Of a stretch of DNA of 64,000 nt, positions 47,695-59,402 are shown in pieces. The translations under genes were made by a program, and so were the position numbers. Origin of the DNA: Viscum album. Lineage: Eukaryota; Streptophyta; Magnoliopsida; Santalales; Viscaceae. How positions within the stretch are numbered: the stretch's first letter is position 1; each line of letters begins with the position of its first letter. The notes under the pieces were generated by a model, which worked only from the letters and a program-made list of their open reading frames with translations, ran no database searches and was not told the origin of the DNA. The stretch is taken from assembly GCA_963277665.1 (NCBI GenBank), contig OY728143.1, positions 231,003,591-231,067,590 on the forward strand. Reading direction: 5' to 3'.

Positions 47695-48100
47695 TGGTAG
47701 GCTGATTGTACGCAAGAGCGACATTATCGTTTCTGTAATGGGTGAATGAGTAAGTTATTTTAAGATATTTAAATTATATAGAATCAATATCATGTAATAT
47801 ATATCACATATATTCATTAAATATTTCATTACTACCTTCCATTTAGAGTATAAGTGAAAAAATAGAATCCCTTAGCGAGGCTGTAGTTTGACGTACACAT
47901 GAGTGGCATTATCATATTTTAAAGAGAATGGAAATAATATATATACATAAGATATTTATATTATATAAATATAATTAGATAATAAATATTATTTATATAT
48001 TTATATTACATAGATAATTGTATATGAAGTTTATATATGTTGAGGGAAAACAAGCCACATCGGTTTGTGAGGCTGTAGTCCACCGGACACATGATCAAAT
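47695..48100 (-). repeat. Three phased LTR motifs (- strand element copy)
   Basis: On the + strand the cores read 'ggctgattgtacgcaagagcg' in part at 47700, 'ggctgtagtttgacgtacac' at 47879 and 'ggctgtagtccaccggacac' at 48071. In transcription order the spacings are 192 and 179 bp, nearly the 195 and 179 of the gag-only element. Confidence 0.62.
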
Positions 48101-48161
48101 TTTTCATCTTGCATTTTTTGGAAGAGGATATAGATATAGGTTATTACAATAATATAATACT

Positions 48162-48182
48162 AAATATATATATATATATATA
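48162..48182. repeat. (AT)n microsatellite
   Basis: About ten AT units. Confidence 0.75.
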
Positions 48183-48444
48183 TGATATTTTATTGATACT
48201 ATATTTTAATTTTTAATACATAATTTATGTTTTTAAAAGAATAATGAAAAATAGAGAGCTACGTTGAGATGATTACCTTCTCTTAGAGAAACATCCTTTT
48301 GAACTCCATTTAAGGACACTAGGATTTATCTTCATTGAATAATATCAGCTCCAAAAAGTGGATAATTATTTTTTGGAGATATGTTTATGGTTTTGGTTGA
48401 TTCATATGTCTTGGGATATGTGCAGAAGTGGGGGTTGATTTTTC

Positions 48445-48454
48445 TTTTATAATT
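48445..48454 (-). promoter_or_regulatory. TATA box of the - strand LTR
   Basis: AATTATAAAA on the - strand, followed by 'gaaaaatcaacccccactt', a layout like 43107. It lies about 370 bp upstream of the first phased motif. Confidence 0.5.
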
Positions 48455-49893
48455 AATGATGAGTGGCATTTTTTGTAAAAAGCCAAAACTATTCCACAAT
48501 GGGAAGTCACTCTCACCCAAATTTCCTAAAAAATTTGTTATATAATTGAGTTGAAGGATTTTATTTTTTTATCCACACATCCACCACATAATAAGAGACA
48601 ATTTTAAAATATTTTTTCCCTTATCCTTTATGTTTACTTACTTTCACCATTTTATTTTTGACCAATGTAACTACTTTTTTGACATAGGTAATTAATCCTT
48701 TAACACTAAAAAATGAGCATTATTAGAATGTTTTTAAACATTTTTTTAAAATATTATATCCTATTTATAAGAAAAAATATTCAATTTTTGAGGAAAAATA
48801 ATTTTAATACAACTGTATGCAACACACAAAATCTTATTTTAACCTTGACCATGGAAAAACAAAATATCATTGTTACTAATCATTTTGACAAGAAATAAAC
48901 GCTGAACACATTATATAATATTAATTATTCTAATTATATATATGGAATACATTTTATGAAATTAAACTCCAATAAATAAATTAATTTAATTCAAAAATAA
49001 ACAATCAAATCGTGCTGAAAAATGTTTTCAAAATATTTATCAATAATAAGATGATTTTGCAGTAACTATATGACTAGTGATCATCATTATATGGATTTAA
49101 AATAATATATTTAGATACAAAATCTATAAATTTCATTTAAATCATTTGTTATTATTGATTATATTGATTAATTAAAATGGTTTAACATTATGCATATAAA
49201 AATAGTATTTTTTAAATGTGTTATTTAGTCTAAATATAAACTTACACCAAATTTATGTATAAAGGTAACTAAAACATAATTATTTATTATAAATATAACT
49301 AAATAATATTTTTTACATTAGAATTAAATTCATATCATAATGGGACTTTAAAAATTTTATGTTATCGATAATAAATGACAGTTTTACAAAAAGAGTTATT
49401 CTTCACTATTCACTGAAATTTCACTCCTTATTAAAAAACCCCAAAATTTTACAATAAAATAATTTTTATATGATTATTGAATGAAAATATTACATTTATA
49501 AAAAAAAATCTATAAATTTGGTGTAGATTAATTATAAAATTAAATTTAATCTATTTTTAAATAAAATGTATTTTCAAGCATAAAATGACTTCATAAAATT
49601 ATTTGGTGATTATTTACTAAGAATTTATAATTAAATTTATATTGATTAGAATATTTATATATATGTCATTAATTTTTTTTATTATTCTTACCCTCCATTT
49701 TAATGATATGGATTTAATAGTTATATTTAAATAATATATTTTGAGGTTCCCTTTATCTCTGTGTTGCATGACCTATAAGATATAAAACACAATGTTATTA
49801 TTTTGATATATATTTTTTATTTGTTCTCTCAGAATTATAATAGAATAAGTTTATTTAAAATAAATAAACTATAAGATTATGGGGTGTTCCATT

Positions 49894-51100
49894 ATCCCAT
49901 CAATCCATAACTTACATCCCTATAATTTAAACATGCACTCAAAAAATAAGGGTTTGATTAGTGAAAATCACTTTGCTAAAAACCATAATGGAAAAAATCA
50001 TTAATAAAATATCCTATTAAAATATTGATAGGGTATTAGAAAAAACATCTAGAATTACACAAAACTAGGATTCCATGTAAGAAATATTTATCAGGATGTG
50101 AAATTTCATATTTAGAAAAAAATAATTATGTATGAGAAAATGTTATACCTTTTTTATTTGAGAAAAGAACATAGAATTATCAAAAATGACTAATTTTTTT
50201 ATTTTAATATAAATTTCCTAAATTTCAGGGTTTTATTTACTATCTAGACTATTAAAAAAATTTATATTCTTACCTAACATGATCAGTTTCATCCTTTAGG
50301 TAATTTTAACCACAATATCATTTTACTACAAATAATGTGTATTGAAGATTAATTTTTATACTTAATATACTAAAATAAAATTCTATTGGATCACATGAAT
50401 CTAAAAAATTAGATAATATTAATTGACATTGAATCAATGATACTAATAACCCTAAATTTTATCAATACAATTACTCTTATTTCCAAAATATATAAAGTCA
50501 TTATTCCTTGAATAAAATTTTACTAAAACCAATTCTAATCCCATGGGTTATTTTAATATATATTTATTAATAAAATACTCTTAATCATCTATTACTTCTA
50601 AGATTTAAAACCCCAGAATGAGTATCTTTGATTTAAATCATATTTCTACCATTATATATATCATCCAAAGAAACATTAGGCATTTCCCATATCATTATGG
50701 AATTTAATAGGTTTCCATACGTTTTATTCTTGAATTTAACATAATGGTTCATTGAGAAAATGTGTATTAACCAAATTATATCCCCTGGGTGTTTCATAAT
50801 AGATTTTTGATTGGGAAATAGTCACTATTCACCCTAACTATTTCCAAGATATACTTGATGATGTTTTTTCAGGCTTATACACCCTAGAAGTATCTATTCC
50901 AAAACCATTTCAGCTTTTAGTATCTAGATAGGGATGTACTCCAAGGAATACCACATAATCTCTATCTTACAAATTCAATATTATGTTATCCTATACATAT
51001 AATATTCTCAAATTTGGTGATAGGTTTATGTTGTCTAATAAATGTTTTCCTAAATATATCTCCCAACATTTATACTAAATTTACAGAGAATCCACTGGTA
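49894..51100 (-). other. Internal remnant of the - strand element (~1.2 kb)
   Basis: Between the two LTR copies. No coding domain is readable. At 51083-51100 the - strand has 'agtggattctctg', which could be a very decayed initiator-Met primer site next to the 5' LTR end. The region is far too short for gag-pol, so the element is deleted or was non-autonomous. Confidence 0.4.
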
Positions 51101-52070
51101 ATGACCACAAACTTTGTAGCCAATAGTTAGTGGTTATTTTATTACATTTGTTCAAGATACAAGATATTTCATCCCAAAAGACTAAATAGTCTTGTAGATT
51201 TGGTACACTTGAAATATATATTATTCTCATATTACATTTCAATACAAAAATTAAAACCTAATTTTATTCCTATAATATCATTATTCAATCTTTCATATTC
51301 TTGCATATCATTCATAGTAAACTTAATTTATTTCTTTAAAAGGAAAAAATTAAGGGTGGTCTCAAATAATCATTAGTGGTTACGTATAGTCCAAAATATC
51401 ATGAGTAAATAGATAATGATTAAAATGGAATAATCAATATGGTAAGCTGGATATCTTCAGTCACATGAAATTTAACCAATAACATTACTATAAAGATTAT
51501 ATAGTGAATAATTAATATTATAAGGTAAATAAATAAAAACACAAATCATTAAATCAATAAATTGAACAAAAAATGAATCCATCGATAATATCATTATAAT
51601 AATCTCATGGATAATAATAATTGAATTCGTAAGGAAGTTAATTCGTAATTGTACGAATTCATGATCATTGGCATCATAATACCTTTACTGTCAATACCTT
51701 ATGCTAAGAGAGTTTAGTATGTGGGTTGGTATAAACCATAAACACATTTAAATAAGGTTATCTCACTAATTTATTTCATGATACCACTGATGCATCAATT
51801 TAATATCAATAACTAGACCCCACTGGTAACATGATGTTCAATGCATTCCTTATATATCGAATGATCTATTTAATTCATGGAAAATATTCATTATAAAAAA
51901 ATCTATACCACGTATGTAATACAAATTAAAAATAATTTCCCCAATCAATCATATAACATTTAATGTATAATGTCATATGTATAAATGATATATAATTTAT
52001 GTAATAAATATTTCCATGATAAATATATCTAACTTCAATTTTTATTAAAATTATTGCAAAAAAATATTTA
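51101..52070 (-). repeat. 5' LTR of the - strand element, 3' portion
   Basis: Colinear with 45047-46030: 'ttcatagtaaactt' (51311; 45253), 'atttaaataagg…atc-ac' (51747; 45694) and 'ccatgataaata' (52013; 45960). Homology stops at about 52070, where LINE sequence begins. Confidence 0.55.
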
Positions 52071-52194
52071 TATGTAGAGTCATGGGGTGATATTGGTGGA
52101 GGCACTGATCATCACCACAGATGATGATCTTATCATACTAGGGAATATAATCAAAATTTTCATAAACAATCACACTACCATCATCGCTCACACA

Positions 52195-52449
52195 TCAGGC
52201 TAGCAAGTCGACAGTAAAGATACCTTCCCTAAGAGTGTACCTGATCTCAGGGAATTCGATGAAAAGAGTACTACAGTCCCTAATAATATATAGCAGATCC
52301 CAAGGGGTGAAATTGAATGTGTGAATGAATCTCACTAATGAAAAATAAACAGAATCCTCCACATATATCTTTAATACAAAGAGATCACAAAGAAGAAGGT
52401 TGTAATACCAAGCCTTCACCTCAAAACCCAAAAAGATACCTAGTCTCAA
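52195..52449 (-). pseudogene. LINE RNase H-like domain, C-terminal part
   Basis: 84 open codons: GIFLGFEVKAWYY, then FTPWDLLYIIRDCSTLFIEF and PEIRYTLREGIFTVDLLA. It corresponds to A-L-x-[LW]-G…[VL]-E-[GS]-D…PW-x-[LI]-x-x-[IL]-[IV]-x-D-[IC]…F-x-x-[VI]-x-[FY]-x-x-[VL]-x-R-E-[AG]-N-x-x-AD-x-LA of plant L1 RNase H domains. Asp is kept in VDLLA; the first catalytic Asp is not visible. Confidence 0.6.
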
Positions 52450-52949
52450 GAAGACATTGAATCCTATCTATAGAGATCCACTATGATCCCAAAATATCCC
52501 TTCACCTTGCATGATTCCCTGCTCACAAGCTCCATCCACATTCAGCATCAACCCCTACCTAGGAGAATCTCATCTCACCCAACGACCACTACCTATTCTG
52601 CTCTTATATTTTAGGAACCTATAATCTATCTCAACGAGGCCTCTAAATGAGTCTATGATATTCCCTCTAAACATAATAAATATGAGCTTAACCACCATAT
52701 CATTAACATGAATCATCACACTAAGAGGGTATGATCTTCTTCTATTCCTCGTGGAGTTCCTAGTCTCCCAGATAATCCATCACACCACCAAAATCACCAC
52801 TGATCTACCCTTAAAAATAATTCTTGTTAATCTATCTCCTTGATAGCATGATTTAAAAAAATATCCCATGGATTCAACTTTTAGTTTAACAACCAAAAAC
52901 ATCCCAAAAAATTTCCATAAGAATCGTGCCCAGTCACTTCTAAAGAAAA

Positions 52950-53150
52950 TGTTTCATGTAGTCTACGCACTCAAGGAAGCACAACACCAAAATAATGAAC
53001 TCAAATGGAACGATTTTCTTTGAATTTTATCATTTTTTGGAATATCTTGGTTCCTAATACACCAAATGAAGAAATTAAACTTCACCAGTAACACCGTTCT
53101 CCATTGCATGATAGCCAAATCATTAGATATAGTGTTCCCGTTCAACCCTT
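52950..53150 (-). pseudogene. LINE zf-RVT domain remnant
   Basis: The open stretch 53145-52963 reads WRTVLLVKFNFFIWCIRNQD then IPKNDKIQRKSFHLSS and CC, the decayed form of the zinc-binding RT-associated domain: W…K-[VI]-x-FF-x-W…[IL]-PT-x-D-x-[LI]-x-[RK]-[RK]-G…C-x-x-C. It lies between RT and RNase H, as usual in plant L1 elements. Confidence 0.68.
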
Positions 53151-53559
53151 TATGAAATACCTAACTACTGAAATATCTATCATGAAGTCCAATTATATGA
53201 ACTTATCTGTTTCAAACCCTACGATGATGCTCACATGAAGAAATTTTTTATCAAAGTCTAGTGTTGATTCAATAAAATATGAGAATATTCTAGCCTCCCG
53301 GAATGTGATATCTGACACAAGTCAACCAAGGAAGAAAATACGCTCAGCAGCAGCCCAATTATCCTTCCGAAACTAAATATCACCACTTCCCACCACCCAC
53401 CAAGACTTCTCATCCCATTAATCCATGAGGTCATCCATGTGACTTTCTAGTCTCGACAATCTCCTAGGATTCTCTCCCCAATAAATCCAATCACCACCAT
53501 ACTTACCACACATGAACCTCGCCTAAAATGTCCATCCTTCACAAATTTCCTAGACTTTG

Positions 53560-54560
53560 TTACCCTACAAGGATAGAATAGACCATTGAACACTTAATAG
53601 GTTGGAGTTTCCAATTTCAATTAGATTCACCAGCCACTCCCACGCAACCCAATGACATCTATTGGATTGCTTGAAATCCCAAATAAAATAATCCAGAATC
53701 TTCCCAATAAGGTTTATGGTCCCCTTATGTGGTTTAATAACCACCATATAATGTATAGGGGTAGAGGAATAGAGGATATTAATCAAGGTGATCCTTCCTC
53801 TGAAATATAGGAGGTGATTAATCTATGTAAGGACCACCCTCGTGATTTTGTTAATAATACTATTGAACATAGTATTTTTAACTTAGACACATGATATTGT
53901 AACTCGAAGATAGACCATCATTAAGGATCTCCTGGGAAACCCAAGACTATCCTGTATACACATAATTCTCTTGACCAATCACATTCTGGTAAAAAACTCA
54001 ATGCTTTTACTTTTTTGATCTACATCCCACTCCATGAACCATAAGACTCCATAATTATAATGAATATATTAATATACCTTTTCCTAACATTTATAAAGAA
54101 TAAGGAATCATCAACAATTATCAAATGGGAGATGATATGGGTCCCTTCCCTAGTCTTGAAATGATAAATCAACCCTTCATCTGTATGGCACTAAATATTC
54201 CCGTAGAGAACTTCATGTCAAAGAATAAAAATACATGGAGATATCATATCTCATAATCAAAGCACCCATACCGATTAGAAGAATCCAAACACCTAACTAA
54301 AAATATAAATGAAAATCCATTAAGATTCATTGATCCTAAATAATATATCACATGTCCAATTTGAGAATCCAAAGTGTCTCGTAGCCTTGAGGATGAAACT
54401 CTATTCCATCTTATTATATTATTTATCCATGTCCAGATTTTCTATTATAATGTTCCCCACAACCTTTTTTTATGATTGGTAACCATCTCATTGGTGATAC
54501 CAATAGCCCCTTCGAAACACTTACCCTTAATGATGTTGTGTTGTTCTTCATATATTAGCC
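53560..54560 (-). pseudogene. LINE reverse transcriptase remnant
   Basis: LYFDMKFSTGIFSAIQMEG-like reading near 54215-54160, then HLIIVDDSLFF at about 54130-54095, which corresponds to the HL-x-[FY]-ADD-x-[LV]-[IL]-F catalytic box. Its second Asp pair is kept but Ala is Val. The open stretch 53786-53565 reads INILYSSTPIHYMVVIKPHK then DYFIWDFKQSNRCHWVAWE, matching the RT tail …[LI]-x-S-[VI]-x-[SA]-x-P-x-Y-x-[MT]…[FW]-LW…K-x-HW-[VI]-x-W-x. Several frameshifts. In a live L1 the RT primes on nicked target DNA. Confidence 0.75.
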
Positions 54561-54575
54561 TTTTTCATACATAAA

Positions 54576-55600
54576 TGATAATAAAAAATAATTAAGAAAG
54601 AGAACCTCAATATTTTCCCATATCAAACTGATTATAAATCACCCATAAAATAATAATGATTGTATCACTACAACATATCTCTGGTGGATTATATATAAAA
54701 TAAAGGTATGTTATCATTGATGAATATAAATAATATAAAAAAATCATTAACAACATTCTTAATGAGAATATTATTTTCAATAAGAAAATAACTTTTAAAA
54801 ACTATAAATAACTAAAATGATAGGAAAATAATTTTCATTAAAAATAACCATTTAAACTAATAATGGATGCTTCAATTAAATTATTGGTCATAAAAATAAA
54901 ATTTTTTGTTCAAGAAGAGTAGGTTAAAAACTAAAATTCATTTCACATTTTTGTAAAAAATGTACCTATCTTGGAACATAATATGAACATTCCTTTGCAA
55001 AAAATTAAATATAATATAATGTGTAAAAATTAATTTAAAATTCATAGTAAATTATTTTTGAAAACATATTTAGATAAAATGGATATGGATGGAAAATGAA
55101 TATCAACCAAAGATATAAATGAAGTATTGTTTTATTAAAAAACACTTAAATAATTTTATGTTAAAATTATAAGAAAATTTTACTATTACTTGAGGAATTT
55201 ATGAAGAATGAGAAGATAATAAAATTAAATGGGGTTTTTAGACACTTATTAATTAATTTACTTCAATATAAATTAAATTATAAATAATCCCAATTAAAAT
55301 GAGATTGAAATATAATCTCTTAAAACATTGGTATATTTTTAATCATAAAATATATAAATGGAATAATATCAAATTAAGAATTAAATACCGTGATTTAAAA
55401 AAGATTCAGGATATAACAAGTCAAGGTAAAATTAGATACTTGTCCTAAAATAATATAGGTGTATAAAAATACATATGTATAAAAAAATACTATTCAAGAT
55501 GATAATCCCATACATTAATAATATAATTAAAGTGGGAATTAATGATTAATATTTAAAGGAACTATCATGGGAACCCACAAATGATTAGTGGTTTTTGGGT
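54576..55600 (-). repeat. 5' LTR of the - strand element, 5' portion (truncated)
   Basis: Resumes the homology: 'aaagagaacctcaat…catatca' (54597; 46052) and 'attaaaatgaga-tgaaa' (55291; 46755). Homology fades at about 55560, so ~2.8 kb including the LTR start is absent, replaced by the Athila-type LTR. Confidence 0.5.
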
Positions 55601-55929
55601 ATATAGGTGCAGTAGAGTGGCTGACGAAGGTCATTTGTCAAAGGACGAAGTATATTAAAACAACTTCTTAATGGTATTCTAAAAATAAAATAGAGTTGAA
55701 TTAAACCACTACTTTAAAGGATGGGGTTTTTTTATTTTTTATAAAACATTAATAAGTTATCTAGAAGAATATTTCATTTTTTTGTATTTAATTTTGAAAT
55801 GACGTTTGATTAAAAAGACGGAAGAAGAAGATATTTTTTTATAAAATATTTTAAAAGGAATAATCAATCTAACTCTACCTCTTTATTTACATATTAATAT
55901 TTATAATTAAAATCAATATCTAATTAATT
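55601..55929. other. Junction segment
   Basis: No recognisable content. Lies between the - strand element and the Athila-type LTR. Confidence 0.3.
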
Positions 55930-57269
55930 ATTATCCCCTAATTTTTTTACCCCCGAACCCAACGAGAGTTAACATAGCCACAATGATGAAATTACTTAAA
56001 CCCTTGGCTAGCTTCAGAACATGCAATCACATCACCCTGCATTGATTCTTTTTCTAAGGTTAGCATATGGTCTATGGTTAATTAGATCACATATAAATTA
56101 TTTAAATTATGTTTAATTTTGTTTAGGGATTATAATTTAACTCTACAAATTTCTCTTGTGTGGTATTATATTACCGATTCAGATCGCCCTCTCAAAATTT
56201 ACTCAAAATATCGACCTCACGTGTTTTTGTGTTAATTGTTCATTTGATTTCTTAGTTTCTTATAATTTTAAAAAACAATTCATGTATCATATTAAGTGAA
56301 TTATAGTAGTTTAATGATTCAAAATAATTAAATGGATAGGGTAGAAGATAGATCGACCATTAAAATAACTACTCTTCCATGGGAGGTGTGGTCATCGTGG
56401 AGACGTTTTTCATGTCAAAGCATTGAAATGGTAGAACCCAATATATTCTACACTCTTGATTCCAACCCAATTCAAAAGATTAATATAATAAAAAAATGGA
56501 ATAATACATAATATTAATTGAAGAAAAATTCAAGATATAAACACGAATGAAATGAAATAAAAGAGGAGGTGGGAGAGAAGAGCATTTTTGGAAGAGATGT
56601 TTGCACAAATACTTCCTTCATCCAAGAGTTTTGAGGGGCTCCAAAGTGAAAACAATTTGGTCACAGAATTCCAAATCGTCGACTAGCCCTTCCAAAGAGT
56701 GAAAACACCCTTTAAATAGAGTTTGTGAGGGCTAGGGTTACATAACATTTTATTTGTGAAATAAAAACTCAGACAAATATTTTATTCCATGTTGCACCGC
56801 ATAGTTGACCTCTAAAATCCATGAACTGGCCGTAATTCAAGGATATTGACTTTTTTCTGATTATGTTCCCGATCTTTCCTCCAAATTTGGGATCCATCAA
56901 AGTTTGGATGAAGAAGATACGGCCTAAATAGTGATGTGGTGTCTAACCTGGATGGTTCTATCCTACATTATCTTCATGGCCCATTTAATCCACTCAAATT
57001 CATGATCCATCTCCCATGTACTAAATATAATTTTTACCCATTAATTCAGGAACATAGCTACTATATTTTATGTCAAAATTGTTTACTTAACAATATTTAT
57101 ACCCGAAATACTATAGTGAATTTTAAAAAGGTAAAACCTTGTTTTTCATCAAATTTGAAAATGAATTATATAATCCAAAAATATTTCATAATTGATCATA
57201 TTTAGCATAATGTGATGAAATTATATCATTTATTATCAATAAAATATTCATCAAAATTGTGTTCTATCA
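55930..57269 (-). repeat. 3' LTR of the Athila-type element
   Basis: On the - strand it begins at 57269 with TGATAGAACACAA, directly after a polypurine tract. A TATA box lies at 56718-56711. Downstream of it is a less AT-rich leader with 'ggagcccctcaaaactcttg'. The left end is not defined; 55930 is an estimate, taken from the C-rich 'cccccgaacccaacg' (55951 onward) and from usual Athila LTR lengths. Confidence 0.5.
56711..56718 (-). promoter_or_regulatory. TATA box of the Athila-type LTR
   Basis: TATTTAAA on the - strand, about 555 bp into the LTR, preceded by 'gtaaccctagccctcacaaa'. Typical of a plant LTR promoter. Confidence 0.5.
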
Positions 57270-57282
57270 ACTCCCCCACACT
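57270..57282 (-). promoter_or_regulatory. Polypurine tract of the Athila-type element
   Basis: On the - strand 'aagtgtgggggagt' abuts the LTR start at 57269. Confidence 0.65.
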
Positions 57283-58847
57283 TACCCTTCTACACTCCTG
57301 GGAAGAACCTCATATCAAGTAATCATAAATATGAAATCAAAACAAATTTTAAAACACATATCATTGAGATCCAACAAATCCACACCAAGAAACAAAAGAT
57401 ATCATGACCCATAAAAAATTTATTTCAAGTTCTCCATTTATATCATTAAATATATTCACACTTTATTTATCCTCCCATTCACAATACACTTACCTCAATT
57501 GAATTTTCTCTTATCACCCAAATGTAAATTTTTAGCAATGTATTTTTCATCCAAACTCATACCAGGGTCAATATATGATTGATAAATTCCTACATCGCCA
57601 CTCGATGTGAGTCAGTGACATATTTTTATCATGAGGACTTTTTAGGGTTGTTCTATGGGTTTTGGTTGGTAGGAATAAGATGTGAAAAATTATGAGGCTG
57701 AATGAGGAGGCATTGGCCCTTTTTGAAGCAAAATTGCAGTAATCTAATTTTCATTTTAATATGGTCTCCTTCTCAATCCCCATAGCATCGATTCATGTTC
57801 ATCACCATGAAAATTAAAGGGATTTGCACAAAATTATACAATTCAGTAGTAAAAATGTCAATCTTCTCAAACATGACATTCTTTAAAGCTCTAGATAGGC
57901 ACAAATTTATCTGTTTATTAGAAGCTCTATAAAGGCATAACTTCACTTATCATGAAAGATCCAGAAAAAGAAAAACTTACAATATGATGATTTTCATTAC
58001 AGAAAACACATCTATTCTGAATGTATTTTTCCACCCAAATTATCATAGAATGTGGTTTCACATGACAAGGTAGCTTCCCCCACACTGATGTTCAACTAGA
58101 TTATGCAATTTCACATCAGTAGTTGGTTGTATAGTGAAAATTGTATTGTAATGTTGCTAACCTAACAAGTTTTTAATGGATTCTAAGGTATATAAGGATT
58201 AAATGTTCAATTAATTCCATTATAACAAAAATATTCTTTGAAATAGGGGCTTGAATACCAAACAAATTACTCAATCATTTAAATATAAGTACCTCAAACC
58301 CTCATGTTTTGACATGAATAAATCAAATTTTGGTTAAATCAAACATGGTTTGGTTCTCTAAAAAAGTTAGTTAATGTAAAGAATATGAAATTAATGGTTC
58401 AAAATCCTCACAGGAAAGTGATTTCAAAAATAAAGATGGTGAGATGTGTCACGGTATTCAAAACACAGTGTACTTTTAAAAAAATTACTAAATATTTGAA
58501 CATGAAACAAAGTCATTTTCAGCATTCATTTAAGCTCAATTTCAGGGGATAAATTGTTTCCCTTATTGATATTGATTTCAAAATTGGCGATGAGAATCAT
58601 TTCATCTCTAATGATTAAAAAACACACAAAAATTGAAAATTAAACACACAAATTGTGAAAAAAACACAAATTTTTTTAAAACAGGAACAAAATTGATATT
58701 ACTAAACAAAAAGTTTCCCTCCCCCAAACTTAACATATTTGATTGTCCTCAATGTGAACCCATGAGATGATATATACACATGAGATGTATAATTTAATGT
58801 GGAAAAAGAATAAAAAAAGTTAAAGGGTTAGGAATAGCCTGATATGC
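57283..58847 (-). other. Region between integrase and 3' LTR of the Athila-type element
   Basis: 1.56 kb without readable coding sequence. Athila elements may carry an extra 3' ORF here; none is visible. Two more G-rich purine tracts lie on the - strand, at about 58086-58072 (cagtgtgggggaagc) and 58725-58708 (taagtttgggggagggaa, just after the integrase stop). Confidence 0.5.
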
Positions 58848-59402
58848 TCAAGTGATGATGGGGTCATGCAGTGTGATAAAATACACTGCATCAGTAGGAA
58901 GTCTATCAATATATCTCTTCAAATGTTTCCAACTGACTATAAATCTCCTTCTTGTGTCCTCTTGTCTGATATCCACTACACCATAAGGAAAAGCATTAGT
59001 CACAACATACGGACCTAACCACCTAGAATTCAACTTAATAGGCATCAGCTTCAGTCGTGAACTGTAGAGAAGGACTTTCTCTCAAACATGAAAATACATT
59101 TCTTGGATCATTTGGTCATGATATTATTTGTATCTTTCCTTATAGAGCCTTGATTTCTCATATTAAGAAAATAAAATCTCCTCAAGCTCTTGAATTTGCA
59201 TCTTCCTTTGGATACAAGCTTGGTCCAAATCCATGATTAATTTCAATATAGCCCAATAAGCTCAATGCTCAACATCCAAAGAGAGAAGGAATGCTTTCCC
59301 AAAAACAATCCAAAATGGGGACATACCGATTGGAGTTTTGTATGTTGTCCTATATTCCCTTAGTTCATCATCCAAGCGCTTTCACCAATTCTTCCTATTT
59401 GG
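58848..59402 (-). pseudogene. Athila integrase C-terminal region
   Basis: The open stretch 59045-58848 reads PIKLNSRWLGPYVVTNAFPY then GVVDI and FIVSWKHLKRYID. It matches the KLKSRW-x-GPF-x-[VI]-x-x-[VI]-[FY]-P-x-GAVE-[IL] … F-x-VNG-x-R-[LV]-KHY end of Athila integrases. The 350 bp upstream (59402-59046) read as the tail of the core and linker, with breaks. Confidence 0.72.

Larger units (their letters stand above)
45047..49893 (-). repeat. 3' LTR of the - strand element (third LTR family)
   Basis: Read on the - strand it starts at about 49893 with GGAACACCCC, a decayed TGTAACACCCC. It carries a 'gtgaatagtgaag' phrase (about 49410-49422), a TATA box at 48454-48445, phased motifs at 48071, 47879 and 47700, and a decayed 'actcagcatagct' block (45353-45341). 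It ends at about 45047 with a degraded terminus ('taccatgacccc' on +). The left ~2 kb has a second copy at 51.1-55.6 kb, which identifies it as an LTR. The length (~4.8 kb) may include undetected insertions. Ends are uncertain by up to ~100 bp. Confidence 0.55.
52071..54575 (-). mobile_element. L1-type LINE, 5'-truncated
   Basis: Read from 54575 down to 52071 it covers, in order, part of the endonuclease-RT ORF2: RT, zf-RVT and a plant-type RNase H, then a short 3' end. LTR homology resumes on both sides, so it is an insertion of 2.5 kb. No poly-A tail or target duplication is clear. Confidence 0.75.
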
